DNA of 32,038 nt from Azoarcus sp. (GTDB taxonomy: Bacteria > Pseudomonadota > Gammaproteobacteria > Burkholderiales > Rhodocyclaceae): the NCBI GenBank assembly GCA_030604735.1, contig JAUVVG010000040.1, forward strand, positions 1-32,038. Reading direction: 5' to 3'. Both the position numbers and the translations under genes were made by a program. This document shows, one piece after another, positions 1 to 7,129 of the stretch. The notes beneath the pieces were generated by a model. The model searched no databases. It worked only from the letters and a program-made list of their open reading frames with translations, and had not been told where the DNA came from. Position 1 is the first letter of the stretch, and each line of letters opens with the position of its first letter.

Positions 1-15
1 TGCGGACGATTACAG

Positions 16-48
16 CGCAGGGAGCCCCCGGCTAGCGGGCTCCCTGCG
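16..48 (-). terminator. 12-bp perfect hairpin after the TRAP receptor gene
   Basis: The arm CGCAGGGAGCCC (16-27) pairs perfectly with GGGCTCCCTGCG (37-48) around a 9-base loop. It lies 22 bases past the stop of the minus-strand receptor gene. There is no clear T run on the minus-strand side, so it may be a weak terminator or a hairpin that stabilises the receptor mRNA ahead of TRAP membrane genes lying beyond the left edge. The latter is common in transporter operons but is inference here. Confidence 0.5.
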
Positions 49-70
49 GGACGAACAAGCCCGGCTGCGG

Positions 71-1054
71 TCAGCGGGCGGCGCGATAGGCGTCCAGCAC
101 CGCCTGGCCATCGGCCCCGACGCTCTTGACCCATTCCTCGGTCATCGTTTCGCCGATCTTGCGCAATTCGGCGTCGAACTCGGCGGACGGTGTGACCACG
201 TTCATCCCGTTGCTACGCAGTTGATCCAGATACCAGTCGTTGCGCTCGGCAGAGCTCGCCCAGCCGCGGGTTTCGGCCTCGGCGGCGGCGGCCAGCACGG
301 CGTCACGGGCGGCCTGATCGAGCGCATTGAAATCGCGGGTGCGCACGAAGACGACGTTCTTTGGCAACCAGGCGCGTACATCCGAATACCAGGACAGTTG
401 CTCCCAGCTCTTGGAGTCGTAGCCGGTCGCCGAGGACGTGATGTTGGCCGAGACCACACCGGTGGATAGGGCCTGAGTCAGGTCGGCCGCTTGCACGGTG
501 ACCGGCTGGGCGCCCATCAACTCGATCATGCGCGCGACCGTCGGGCTGTAGGAGCGGATCTTCATGTTGCGCAAGTCACCCACCCCGGACAGTTCCGAGG
601 TCGAGTAGATGCCCTGTGGCTGCCAGGGTACCGAGAACAGCATGGTCAGACCGGCCTTCTCGAGACGTGCATTCACCGCATCCCGCGAGACATCCCACAA
701 CGCCTTGGCATCTTCATAACTGGACGCCAGGAAGGGCACGTTATCGAGCGCGAAGAACGGATCCTCGTTCGCCATGCCGGAGATGATGACCTCGCCGATC
801 TGTGCCTGGCCGGTCTGCACCGCACGCCGGATCTCGTTGGCCTTGAACAAGGAGCCACCCGGGTGGACCGTGATCTTGAGCTTGTCTCCGGTGGCCGCGG
901 CCACGTCGGCGGCGAACTGCTGGATGTTCTCGGTGTGGAAGTTGGTCGCCGGATAAGGCGTGGGCATGTCCCAGGTGGTCTGCGCGACGGCAGGTGCCGC
1001 CGCGACGAAGGAAGTGGCAAGGGCAAGACCGATGGAGCGCAACACAGTGTTCAT
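71..1054 (-). CDS. TRAP transporter substrate-binding protein, DctP family
   Basis: This is a 327-residue periplasmic solute receptor of the DctP type (PF03480) that binds an organic acid and delivers it to TRAP membrane subunits. The first ~24 residues form a signal peptide (MNTVLRSIGLALATSFVAAA, then AVA before QTTWDMP). The motifs ATNFHTENIQQFAADV, HPGGSLFKANEIRRAVQTGQ and the RNMKIRSYSP strand, carrying the Arg that usually contacts the carboxylate, fit the family. I placed the start at 1054 because GGAGG lies 8 bases upstream and the signal peptide begins there; a longer frame to 1183 runs through the promoter. DctQ and DctM are not in the window and would lie to the left. Divergence from a regulator and 5-oxoprolinase genes suggests, but does not prove, a 5-oxoproline-like or related carboxylate ligand. 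Confidence 0.9.
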   Translation of the reverse strand: MNTVLRSIGLALATSFVAAAPAVAQTTWDMPTPYPATNFHTENIQQFAADVAAATGDKLKITVHPGGSLFKANEIRRAVQTGQAQIGEVIISGMANEDPFFALDNVPFLASSYEDAKALWDVSRDAVNARLEKAGLTMLFSVPWQPQGIYSTSELSGVGDLRNMKIRSYSPTVARMIELMGAQPVTVQAADLTQALSTGVVSANITSSATGYDSKSWEQLSWYSDVRAWLPKNVVFVRTRDFNALDQAARDAVLAAAAEAETRGWASSAERNDWYLDQLRSNGMNVVTPSAEFDAELRKIGETMTEEWVKSVGADGQAVLDAYRAAR

Positions 1055-1134
1055 CGCAAAACCTCCGAGAGAGTGAGGAAAACGCCTGATTCCTTTGTGA
1101 CGACCGGCTGGGTGAAACGCATGGCAACTAGTCG

Positions 1135-1171
1135 TTGATAAAATATTCGTGTTTCTTTTATAATTTGTCAA
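1135..1171. promoter_or_regulatory. Overlapping divergent promoters in an imperfect palindrome
   Basis: On the plus strand TTGATA (1135-1140), 18 bases, then TATAAT (1159-1164) make a near-consensus sigma-70 promoter for the regulator gene. On the minus strand TTGACA (1171-1166), 18 bases, then AATATT (1147-1142) can serve the TRAP receptor gene. The two arms TTGATAAAATATT (1135-1147) and TATAATTTGTCAA (1159-1171) are inverted copies matching at 10 of 13 positions. A smaller inverted pair, TTTCTT (1152-1157) and AAGAAA (1170-1175), lies inside. A dimeric winged-helix protein bound here would cover both promoters at once. Confidence 0.65.
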
Positions 1172-1197
1172 GAAATCGTACATAAAAAGGAGACGAA

Positions 1198-1740
1198 ATG
1201 CCCAAACCCTCTATCCGCAAGCCAGATCCTTCCGACGGCAGAATCGTGTCCTCACAACACCTGATGTCCCCGAAGTCTCCTGAACTGTCCGAATTCGAGT
1301 TCGGCATGATCATCGCGTGGCATGGTTTTGCGCGCTGGATGATGCGTTGCATGACCGCTGCAGGCGTCAAGGACATGGCACCGACCGACGTGCTGGTCCT
1401 GCACCATGTCGCGCATCGCCAGACAGAGAAACGGCTGTCCGACATCTGCTTCGTGCTCAACATCGAGGACGCCCACGTGGTCAGCTACTCGCTGAAGAAG
1501 CTGGTCGGCCTGGGCCTGGTCAAGAGCGTCCGCCATGGCAAGGAAGCCTTCTACTCGACGACGCCGGCCGGCAACGAGATCTGCGAGCGCTATCGCGAGA
1601 TCCGCGAGTCCTGCCTGATGCCGGGCTTTTCCGGCACCGAGGCCGAGAACGACCAGATCGGCGACCTGGCACGCCTGTTGCGGACGCTGTCCGGCCGCTA
1701 CGACCAGGCTTCGCGGGCCGCTTCGACCAGCGCACCTTGA
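1198..1740 (+). CDS. MarR-like winged-helix transcriptional regulator
   Basis: This 180-residue protein has a central winged-helix region. 'MAPTDVLVLHHVAHRQTEKRLSDICFVLNIEDAHVVSYSLKKLVGLGLV' reads as a helix-turn-helix with recognition helix near residues 89-101, and 'KSVRHGKEAFYSTTPAGNEICERYREIRE' as the wing and dimerisation helix, as in MarR-related regulators. The first ~28 residues are probably disordered. AGGAG lies 7 bases before the ATG at 1198. It is the first gene of a run with pxpB, pxpC and pxpA and faces the TRAP receptor gene across a palindromic promoter, so it probably controls both transcripts. Its ligand is unknown; 5-oxoproline is a guess from context. Confidence 0.8.
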   Translation: MPKPSIRKPDPSDGRIVSSQHLMSPKSPELSEFEFGMIIAWHGFARWMMRCMTAAGVKDMAPTDVLVLHHVAHRQTEKRLSDICFVLNIEDAHVVSYSLKKLVGLGLVKSVRHGKEAFYSTTPAGNEICERYREIRESCLMPGFSGTEAENDQIGDLARLLRTLSGRYDQASRAASTSAP

Positions 1741-1757
1741 TTCCGCCGCTCGACCTC

Positions 1758-2534
1758 ATGACTGTCCTGCCCTCCCCTCGTATTCTCGACCTCGGCGACG
1801 CCGCCTTCACGATCGAGTTCGGCGAGCGTATCGACCCCCTGCTGCAGAGCCGGGTCCGGGCGCTCGATCTGGCCATCGGCGAAGCCAGCCTTCGTGGCAG
1901 GCTGACAGGTATCGTCGAGACCGTGCCGACCTTCCGCTCGCTGACCGTGATCTACGACCCGCTGGTCACCACCCGCAGAGAGCTGACTGCCGGCATCGCG
2001 CATATCCTGGACGAAGCCGGAGAAGCGGCGACCGCCGAGCCCCGCCACTGGCGACTACCGGCCTGCTACGAAGGCGAGGCCGCACCCGACCTCGCCGAGG
2101 TCGCGGCGTGGATCGAGGCCGACACCGACACCGTGGTGCAGCTTCACGCCGGCACCGAGTACGTGGTCTATATGCTCGGCTTCCTGCCCGGTTTCCCCTT
2201 CATGGGCGACCTGCCCGAAGCGCTGCAGTTGCCCCGGCGAGCCGAACCACGGGTGCGCGTCCCGGCCGGCAGCGTCGCGATCGCGACCGGGCTGACCGCG
2301 ATCTATCCCTGGGAAAGTCCGGGCGGCTGGCACCTGCTCGGACGCTGTCCGGTGCAATTGTTCGACCCGTCCCGTGCCGACCCGGCCTTGCTTCAGCCGG
2401 GTGACCGGGTCGGCTTTTTCCCGGTCGGGCGCGAAGATTACGAGACGCTTTCCCGCGATCTGGCCGCCGGCCGCATCGATCCGCAGCGCTGGTGCGAACG
2501 CGGCCAGGCTCGCCATGCGGGAGTACGCCGATGA
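1758..2534 (+). CDS. pxpB: 5-oxoprolinase subunit PxpB (KipI family)
   Basis: This 258-residue protein belongs to the KipI/allophanate-hydrolase subunit 1 family (PF02682). The family signature is clear in 'YVVYMLGFLPGFPFMGDLP', 'RVRVPAGSVAIATGLTAIYPWESPGGWHLLGR' and 'LLQPGDRVGFFPV'. In other bacteria PxpA, PxpB and PxpC together hydrolyse 5-oxoproline to glutamate using ATP in the cytoplasm. I chose the ATG at 1758, 17 bases after the regulator stop, because the N-terminal 'PRILDLGDAAFTIEFGERI' strand begins there; no strong Shine-Dalgarno precedes it, so translation may be coupled to the upstream gene. It overlaps pxpC by 4 bases (ATGA). Confidence 0.93.
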   Translation: MTVLPSPRILDLGDAAFTIEFGERIDPLLQSRVRALDLAIGEASLRGRLTGIVETVPTFRSLTVIYDPLVTTRRELTAGIAHILDEAGEAATAEPRHWRLPACYEGEAAPDLAEVAAWIEADTDTVVQLHAGTEYVVYMLGFLPGFPFMGDLPEALQLPRRAEPRVRVPAGSVAIATGLTAIYPWESPGGWHLLGRCPVQLFDPSRADPALLQPGDRVGFFPVGREDYETLSRDLAAGRIDPQRWCERGQARHAGVRR

Positions 2535-3580
2535 GCACCAGGCTCACTGTCGTTTCGGCCGGCGCCTTCGCCTCGGTCCAGGATCGCGGACGGGTCGGCT
2601 TTCGCCGCATCGGCGTGCCCTGGTCGGGCGCGCTCGACCCCAACCTGCTCGCCATCGCCAATGCATTGGCCGGCAACCCGGCCGGTCACCCGGCGATCGA
2701 ATGCTTCGACGGCGGTCAGCAGTTCCAGGCCGAAGACGGCCCGGTCAGGGTGGCCGTCGCGGGCGACGCCCGACTCGAGATCAAGGGTACGGATGGGCCG
2801 CGCACAGCGGCCGCGTGGCGCTCGCATGTACTCGAACCGGGCGAGACGCTTCGGATCGGAAAAATGAACACAGGACGGATCGCGATGCTCGCCGTCGCGG
2901 GGTTGTCGATTCCGGTCGCGATGAACAGCGCCTCGACCTATGTGCGCGCCGGCCTGGGCGGCTGGCATGGCCGAGCGCTGAGCACGGGAGACAAGCTGCC
3001 GGTCGATGCGGTCGGCGCAGTACCGGCGCGCTCGCTGCCCGAACCCTTGCAGTACCAGGATGCACCGATCCGGCTGGTGCTCGGTCCGCAACACGACCAC
3101 TTCGACGCGACCGCCAGGGAGGCCTTCCTCGGTCAGGCCTACACCGTCAGCGCCGCCGCCGACCGCATGGGCATCCGGCTCGATGGCGCGCCCATCCGGC
3201 ACGACCCGACGCGCGGCCACGAGATCGTCTCGGATGCGATCGTGCCGGGCGCCATCCAGGTCCCGGGCAATGGTCTGCCTATCGTGCTGCTCGCCGACGC
3301 CCAGACCGCGGGCGGCTACCCCAAGATCGCGACCGTGATCACGGCCGACCTGCCCCGCCTGGCGGCCAAGCGTCCCGGCGAAAAGGTCTGCTTCGTCACG
3401 ATAGACGCGGCCGACGGGGAGTTGGCCGCCCGCGCGCTGGCGAAAACGCTGGCCGAGGCGATCGCATCGATCCGACTCATCGCCGGCGAGGGCGTCGACC
3501 TGGACGCGCTCTACCAGAGCAATCTGGTCGGCGGCGTGGTCGATGCGCTCAGTCCCGAATACATCACCTTGCATGCATGA
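2531..3580 (+). CDS. pxpC: 5-oxoprolinase subunit PxpC (KipA, biotin-dependent-carboxylase-like)
   Basis: This 349-residue protein is of the KipA/allophanate-hydrolase subunit 2 type (PF02626). It begins 'MSTRLTVVSAGAFASVQDRGRVGFRRIGVPWSGALDPN', a family hallmark, followed by 'ALAGNPAGHPAIE', 'FLGQAYTVSAAADRMGIRLDG' and 'IQVPGNGLPIVLLADAQTAGGYPKIATVI'. The length is usual. The start at 2531 shares ATGA with the pxpB stop. Its own stop shares ATGA with a possible early pxpA start at 3577, so pxpB, pxpC and pxpA form one coupled unit. Long open frames on both strands across this gene are GC-rich shadows. Confidence 0.93.
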   Translation: MSTRLTVVSAGAFASVQDRGRVGFRRIGVPWSGALDPNLLAIANALAGNPAGHPAIECFDGGQQFQAEDGPVRVAVAGDARLEIKGTDGPRTAAAWRSHVLEPGETLRIGKMNTGRIAMLAVAGLSIPVAMNSASTYVRAGLGGWHGRALSTGDKLPVDAVGAVPARSLPEPLQYQDAPIRLVLGPQHDHFDATAREAFLGQAYTVSAAADRMGIRLDGAPIRHDPTRGHEIVSDAIVPGAIQVPGNGLPIVLLADAQTAGGYPKIATVITADLPRLAAKRPGEKVCFVTIDAADGELAARALAKTLAEAIASIRLIAGEGVDLDALYQSNLVGGVVDALSPEYITLHA

Positions 3581-3597
3581 ACGCTGGAGACCCGACC

Positions 3598-4374
3598 ATG
3601 GAACTCAACCTTAATGCCGACCTCGGCGAATCCTTCGGCGCCTGGAAAATGGGCGACGATACCGCGATGCTGGGCATCGTAGACAGCGCCAGCATCGCCT
3701 GCGGCTTTCATGCCGGCGATCCGCTGGTGATGCGACGGACGCTTCATGCCGCCAGGAAAGCCGGCGTCAGCGTCGGCGCGCACCCGTCCTTCCCCGACCT
3801 GCAGGGTTTCGGGCGTCGCCCCATGCAAATGGCATCCGACGAGCTGCAGGCGATGGTGTTGTACCAGCTGGCCGCGCTGGCCGGCATGGCCCGGATCGAA
3901 GGTCTGGTGATGACCCACGTGAAACCGCATGGTGCGTTGAACAACATGGCGGCCGAAGATGCACTGATCGCCGGGCGCGTCGCCAAGGCGATCCGCAGCT
4001 TCGACCCCGGCATGATCCTGGTCGCACCGGCCGGATCCAAGCTCGCCGAGGCCGGCGAGCGGGAAGGCCTGCCCGTGGCCGGCGAGGTTTTCGCCGACCG
4101 CGCCTACACCGAACAAGGCCATCTCGTGCCGCGCAACCAGCCGGGGGCGGTGCTGACCGAAACCCGCGATTGCGTCCGCCATGTCCTGCGCATGCTCGAT
4201 GCGGGCGGCATCGTCTCGGCATCGGGCAAGAAGCTGCCGGTGCCGTTCCAAACCGTCTGCGTCCATGGCGACAATGCCCACGCGGTCGAAGTCGCGCGCG
4301 CGGTGCGCAAGGCGCTGCAGGACTCCGGCTGTGTGCTCAAGCCACTGCCGGCAATGGCCGCCTTCTCGCACTGA
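3598..4374 (+). CDS. pxpA: 5-oxoprolinase subunit PxpA (LamB/YcsF family)
   Basis: This 258-residue protein is of the LamB/YcsF family (PF03746). It starts with 'MELNLNADLGESFGAWKMGDD', then 'SIACGFHAGDPLVMRRTL', 'GVSVGAHPSFPDLQGFGRRPM', 'VKPHGALNNMAA', 'EVFADRAYTEQGHLVPR' and 'VCVHGDNAHAV', all typical metal- or substrate-site segments of the family. GGAGA sits 7 bases before the ATG at 3598; an in-frame ATG at 3577 overlapping the pxpC stop would add 7 residues. It is the last gene of the regulator-pxpBCA run and converges on the GGDEF-EAL gene after 21 bases; I see no clear terminator hairpin between them. Confidence 0.94.
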   Translation: MELNLNADLGESFGAWKMGDDTAMLGIVDSASIACGFHAGDPLVMRRTLHAARKAGVSVGAHPSFPDLQGFGRRPMQMASDELQAMVLYQLAALAGMARIEGLVMTHVKPHGALNNMAAEDALIAGRVAKAIRSFDPGMILVAPAGSKLAEAGEREGLPVAGEVFADRAYTEQGHLVPRNQPGAVLTETRDCVRHVLRMLDAGGIVSASGKKLPVPFQTVCVHGDNAHAVEVARAVRKALQDSGCVLKPLPAMAAFSH

Positions 4375-4395
4375 GCCGTCCGGTCAGCCGACCAT

Positions 4396-6321
4396 CTAAG
4401 CCACTTCCTCGCGCAACGCGGCCACGCTCAGAAAGCGACGCTCGAACTCGGCGGCCGGCAAGGGCCGGCTGAAGAAATAACCCTGACACAGGTCACAACC
4501 GATTCGCTTCAACCAATCGTACTGGTCCTGGGTCTCGACCCCTTCGGCGACGATGCGATAGCCGAGTTGATGGCCGAGCACGATCATCGCATTGACGATC
4601 GCGGCGCCGTTGCGGGCGCTACGCTCGATGAAACGGGTATCGACTCCGGAGATGAAGGACTTGTCGATCTTGAGCGCGTCAAACTCCACCAACTGCAGAT
4701 AGGACAAGGATGAGTAGCCGGTCCCGAAATCGTCGAGCGCGATCAGGCAACCGGCTTCGCGCATGGACTGCAAGGCCCGCAATGCGGCCCCCTCGGGATT
4801 CAGCAACACCGACTCGGTCACCTCGAGTTCGATCAGGTGCGCCGCGACACCGTGTCTCGCGCTCGCCGCGAACAGATCGTGCTCGACCGCACGCTTCATG
4901 AACTGCCGCGCCGACAGGTTGATCGAGACCCGGAACCCGTCCGGGCACGTCCCCTGCCAGCGTGCGAGCCGACCGATCGCGGCATCCATCACCCACTGTC
5001 CCAGCGGTTCGATCAGTCCGGTTTCCTCGGACAGGGGGATGAACTCGTCGGGTCGGACCATGCGCTCACCGTCCTGCCAGCGCACCAGCGCTTCGGCGCC
5101 ACACACACGCCCGGTCGCGAAGTCCTGCTGCGGCTGGAAGTGCAGGCACAGGTCGCCATTCTCGATCGCGACCCGCAAGCGCTGCTCCATCGCGGCGCGC
5201 TCGCTGACACGGACCTTCATCCGGTTCTCGAAGAAGCGGACCTCGTTGCCGCCCGCAGCCTTGGCCTCGTACATCGCGATATCGGCACAACGCAGCAGGG
5301 CATCGGTGTCCACGCCGTTATCCGGGTACAGGCCGATACCGATGCTCGCGCTGACCCGCATCTCTATGCCTTCGATCGAGATCGGCTCCTCGATCAAGGA
5401 CAGCAGCCGTCGCGACACGTTTTCCACCTCCAGGCGATCGGCCAGCCCGGTCAGCAACACCACGAACTCGTCTCCGCCGTGGCGCAGCAGCACGTCATAG
5501 GCGCGCAGCGCGGCCGGCAGGCGGGCGGTGATCCCGACCAGCAGTGCATCACCGAAGAGGTGGCCTCTGGCATCGTTGACGTTCTTGAAACGGTCGAGAT
5601 CGATGAAGAGCACCGCCAGCATCTGCCCACTGCGTCTTGCCGCCGCCAGCGCGCCCGGCAAGCGCTCCATCAGGCCCCGTCGATTGGGCAGGCCGGTGAG
5701 CTGATCGATGACCGCGAGATCGCGAATACGCTGCTCGCGCTCGACCCTTTCGGTGATGTCCGACACCGACCCGGCCATCTGGGTCGCGACCCCCTTGGCA
5801 TTGCGAACCGCCATGCCCCGCGCGGCCAGCCATCGATAAGCCCCGTCCGATGCCCGTACCCGGTACTCGCAATAGAAATGGTCCGTCACGCCCTTCAGGT
5901 GGGCCGACACCGCCTGGTTGTAGCGCGCCCTATCCTCCGGATGGACAATGCCGAGCCAGGTCTGGGTATCGTCGAGAAAATCCTCCGAGTAACCGAGTAT
6001 CGCCAGCAGACGCTTGCCGACCCTGAGCCGCTTGGTAACCGGATTCCACTCGAACACCCCGTCATGCGCGCCTTCGAGAACGAGCGCGTGGGCGCGCAGC
6101 ACCTGCCGGATCCGCAACAGCACCGGTATGCCGAGCACGAAGCCGGTCGCAAAGGCGGCCAGCGATACGAAAGACCAGGCCTTCTCCTCACGACCGACGG
6201 AGACCCCGACCAGGGCACTGACCAAGCTGAGCACGAGGAATCCGGCCGCAAACAACAGCCAGCGCTGCAGCGTCACGACCCGATCGGTCATGCCACCCGG
6301 CTCGACAATGCTGTTTGCCAT
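4396..6321 (-). CDS. PAS-GGDEF-EAL c-di-GMP turnover protein, membrane bound
   Basis: This 641-residue protein has two predicted membrane helices (about 20-42 and 49-69), a PAS domain (about 78-195), a GGDEF domain (about 200-365) and an EAL domain (about 375-630). The cyclase motif GGDEF (282-286) is intact and is preceded at the right distance by an inhibitory-site RxxD (R274-D277). The phosphodiesterase residues also look complete: EAL (410-412), INLSARQF, EVTES (500-504), DDFGTGYSS (530-538), KIDK (551-554), EGVET (593-597) and QGYFFSRPL. It could therefore make or degrade c-di-GMP depending on the PAS input. GGGAG lies 6 bases before the ATG at 6321. It seems to be a single-gene unit. 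Confidence 0.93.
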   Translation of the reverse strand: MANSIVEPGGMTDRVVTLQRWLLFAAGFLVLSLVSALVGVSVGREEKAWSFVSLAAFATGFVLGIPVLLRIRQVLRAHALVLEGAHDGVFEWNPVTKRLRVGKRLLAILGYSEDFLDDTQTWLGIVHPEDRARYNQAVSAHLKGVTDHFYCEYRVRASDGAYRWLAARGMAVRNAKGVATQMAGSVSDITERVEREQRIRDLAVIDQLTGLPNRRGLMERLPGALAAARRSGQMLAVLFIDLDRFKNVNDARGHLFGDALLVGITARLPAALRAYDVLLRHGGDEFVVLLTGLADRLEVENVSRRLLSLIEEPISIEGIEMRVSASIGIGLYPDNGVDTDALLRCADIAMYEAKAAGGNEVRFFENRMKVRVSERAAMEQRLRVAIENGDLCLHFQPQQDFATGRVCGAEALVRWQDGERMVRPDEFIPLSEETGLIEPLGQWVMDAAIGRLARWQGTCPDGFRVSINLSARQFMKRAVEHDLFAASARHGVAAHLIELEVTESVLLNPEGAALRALQSMREAGCLIALDDFGTGYSSLSYLQLVEFDALKIDKSFISGVDTRFIERSARNGAAIVNAMIVLGHQLGYRIVAEGVETQDQYDWLKRIGCDLCQGYFFSRPLPAAEFERRFLSVAALREEVA

Positions 6322-6442
6322 CCTGCGCTCCCGAGAACGAATGCGGCGCGAACGCCTGGGCGGGCATCATAGCCCAGATCACGAAGCCCCAAAAAAGGGC
6401 CGGCACACGACCAATCCGCTGTGCCACGCGCCCGGCCTGGGC

Positions 6443-6481
6443 GACAAAAAAGGAATCCCGGGCAAGGATGCCTTTTTTGTC
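6443..6481. terminator. Bidirectional terminator-like hairpin in a 301-bp gap
   Basis: GACAAAAAAGG (6443-6453) is the exact reverse complement of CCTTTTTTGTC (6471-6481). The stem continues inward with one mismatch (AATCC against GGATG) to a loop of about 7 bases. The A6/T6 arms give a T run on either strand, so it can end transcription of the minus-strand lipoprotein gene, whose stop is 142 bases away. I see no convincing gene in the rest of 6322-6622; a minus-strand open frame there has no recognisable motif. Confidence 0.55.
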
Positions 6482-6622
6482 ATACTCTCCTGGAATAAGG
6501 GCCAGCTGCTCGAAACCCGCTGCCGGCGACGCCAGTCCTATGACCCGGCCGAGCCAAACATCGAAATCCTCGGGCGCGGCGCCAATGACTGGCCAAACCG
6601 CATCGCCACCACGCACCCGGAC

Positions 6623-6841
6623 TCAGCGCTGCTTGCCCACCTGATCGCCGATCACCCCGCCAATGGCCGCGCCACCCACGGTACCCAATACGCCACCGTC
6701 GGTCACCACCGCACCGGCCACCCCGCCTACCCCCGCACCGACCACCGCGCTTTTTTGACGGGACGACATGCTGTCCCAGGTCGCACAACCGGTCGCCGCA
6801 AAGGCGAGCACAAGAATGACAACACTCGTTCTGATCTTCAT
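6623..6841 (-). CDS. OsmB-like glycine-zipper lipoprotein
   Basis: This 72-residue protein begins with a short signal ending in a lipobox-like 'FAATGC', so the mature protein likely starts at a lipidated Cys. It then has 'SSRQKSAVVGAGVGGVAGAVV' and 'GGVLGTVGGAAIGGVIGDQVGKQR', a glycine-zipper 2TM segment (PF05433) as in OsmB and related outer-membrane stress lipoproteins. I placed the start at 6841 because a strong GGAGG lies 5 bases upstream; a start at 6859 would add six charged residues before the signal. In other gammaproteobacteria osmB answers envelope or osmotic stress. Confidence 0.85.
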   Translation of the reverse strand: MKIRTSVVILVLAFAATGCATWDSMSSRQKSAVVGAGVGGVAGAVVTDGGVLGTVGGAAIGGVIGDQVGKQR

Positions 6842-6903
6842 CTGGGCCTCCTTTTCCATTTGGTGCGCAAGCGTTGAACCGCATTTTCTTGCGACTTGTC
6901 TTT

Positions 6904-6932
6904 ATTGAAACACGCACCGGCCCGAAAGTTTC
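6904..6932 (-). promoter_or_regulatory. Possible envelope-stress (sigma-E/AlgU-like) promoter
   Basis: Reading the minus strand, GAAACTT (6932-6926), 16 bases, then TTCAAT (6909-6904) resembles the GAACTT-16/17-TCTGA/TCCAA pattern of extracytoplasmic sigma factors. It would drive the OsmB-like gene about 60 bases downstream, and that family is controlled this way in some pseudomonads. The match is partial and the spacing fit may be chance. Confidence 0.25.
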
Positions 6933-7129
6933 ACGACACACCGGTCCGGTTTGTATCAAGGTATTCAGAATGTAAGCGCCGCTGTCACGCCATGGCTGGA
7001 CCACGCCCGCCGAGTCGATGCGCCGACTCCGGTCTCGCCGACTCAGGGCTTGGCATACAATGCCGGTTCGGTCCGGCTGCGCCATGGAGATTCGAAGGCG
7101 CGCCTGTTTCGTCCCGCTCAGGGCAACCC

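Noticed and set aside
2438-3574. A 378-codon minus-strand frame opposite pxpC
   Set aside because: Antisense shadow in GC-rich DNA; pxpC on the plus strand has clear motifs and ATGA coupling.
2374-4374. A 666-codon plus-strand open frame covering pxpC in another phase and running into pxpA
   Set aside because: Only its last 258 codons (pxpA) have family motifs; the rest is an Arg/Gly-rich shadow of pxpC.
4837-6372. A 511-codon plus-strand frame opposite the GGDEF-EAL gene
   Set aside because: Antisense shadow with no motifs; the minus strand has complete GGDEF and EAL signatures.
6188-6616. A 142-codon minus-strand frame across the gap above the GGDEF-EAL gene
   Set aside because: It overlaps the real gene start in another phase, crosses a terminator-like hairpin and has no recognisable motif.
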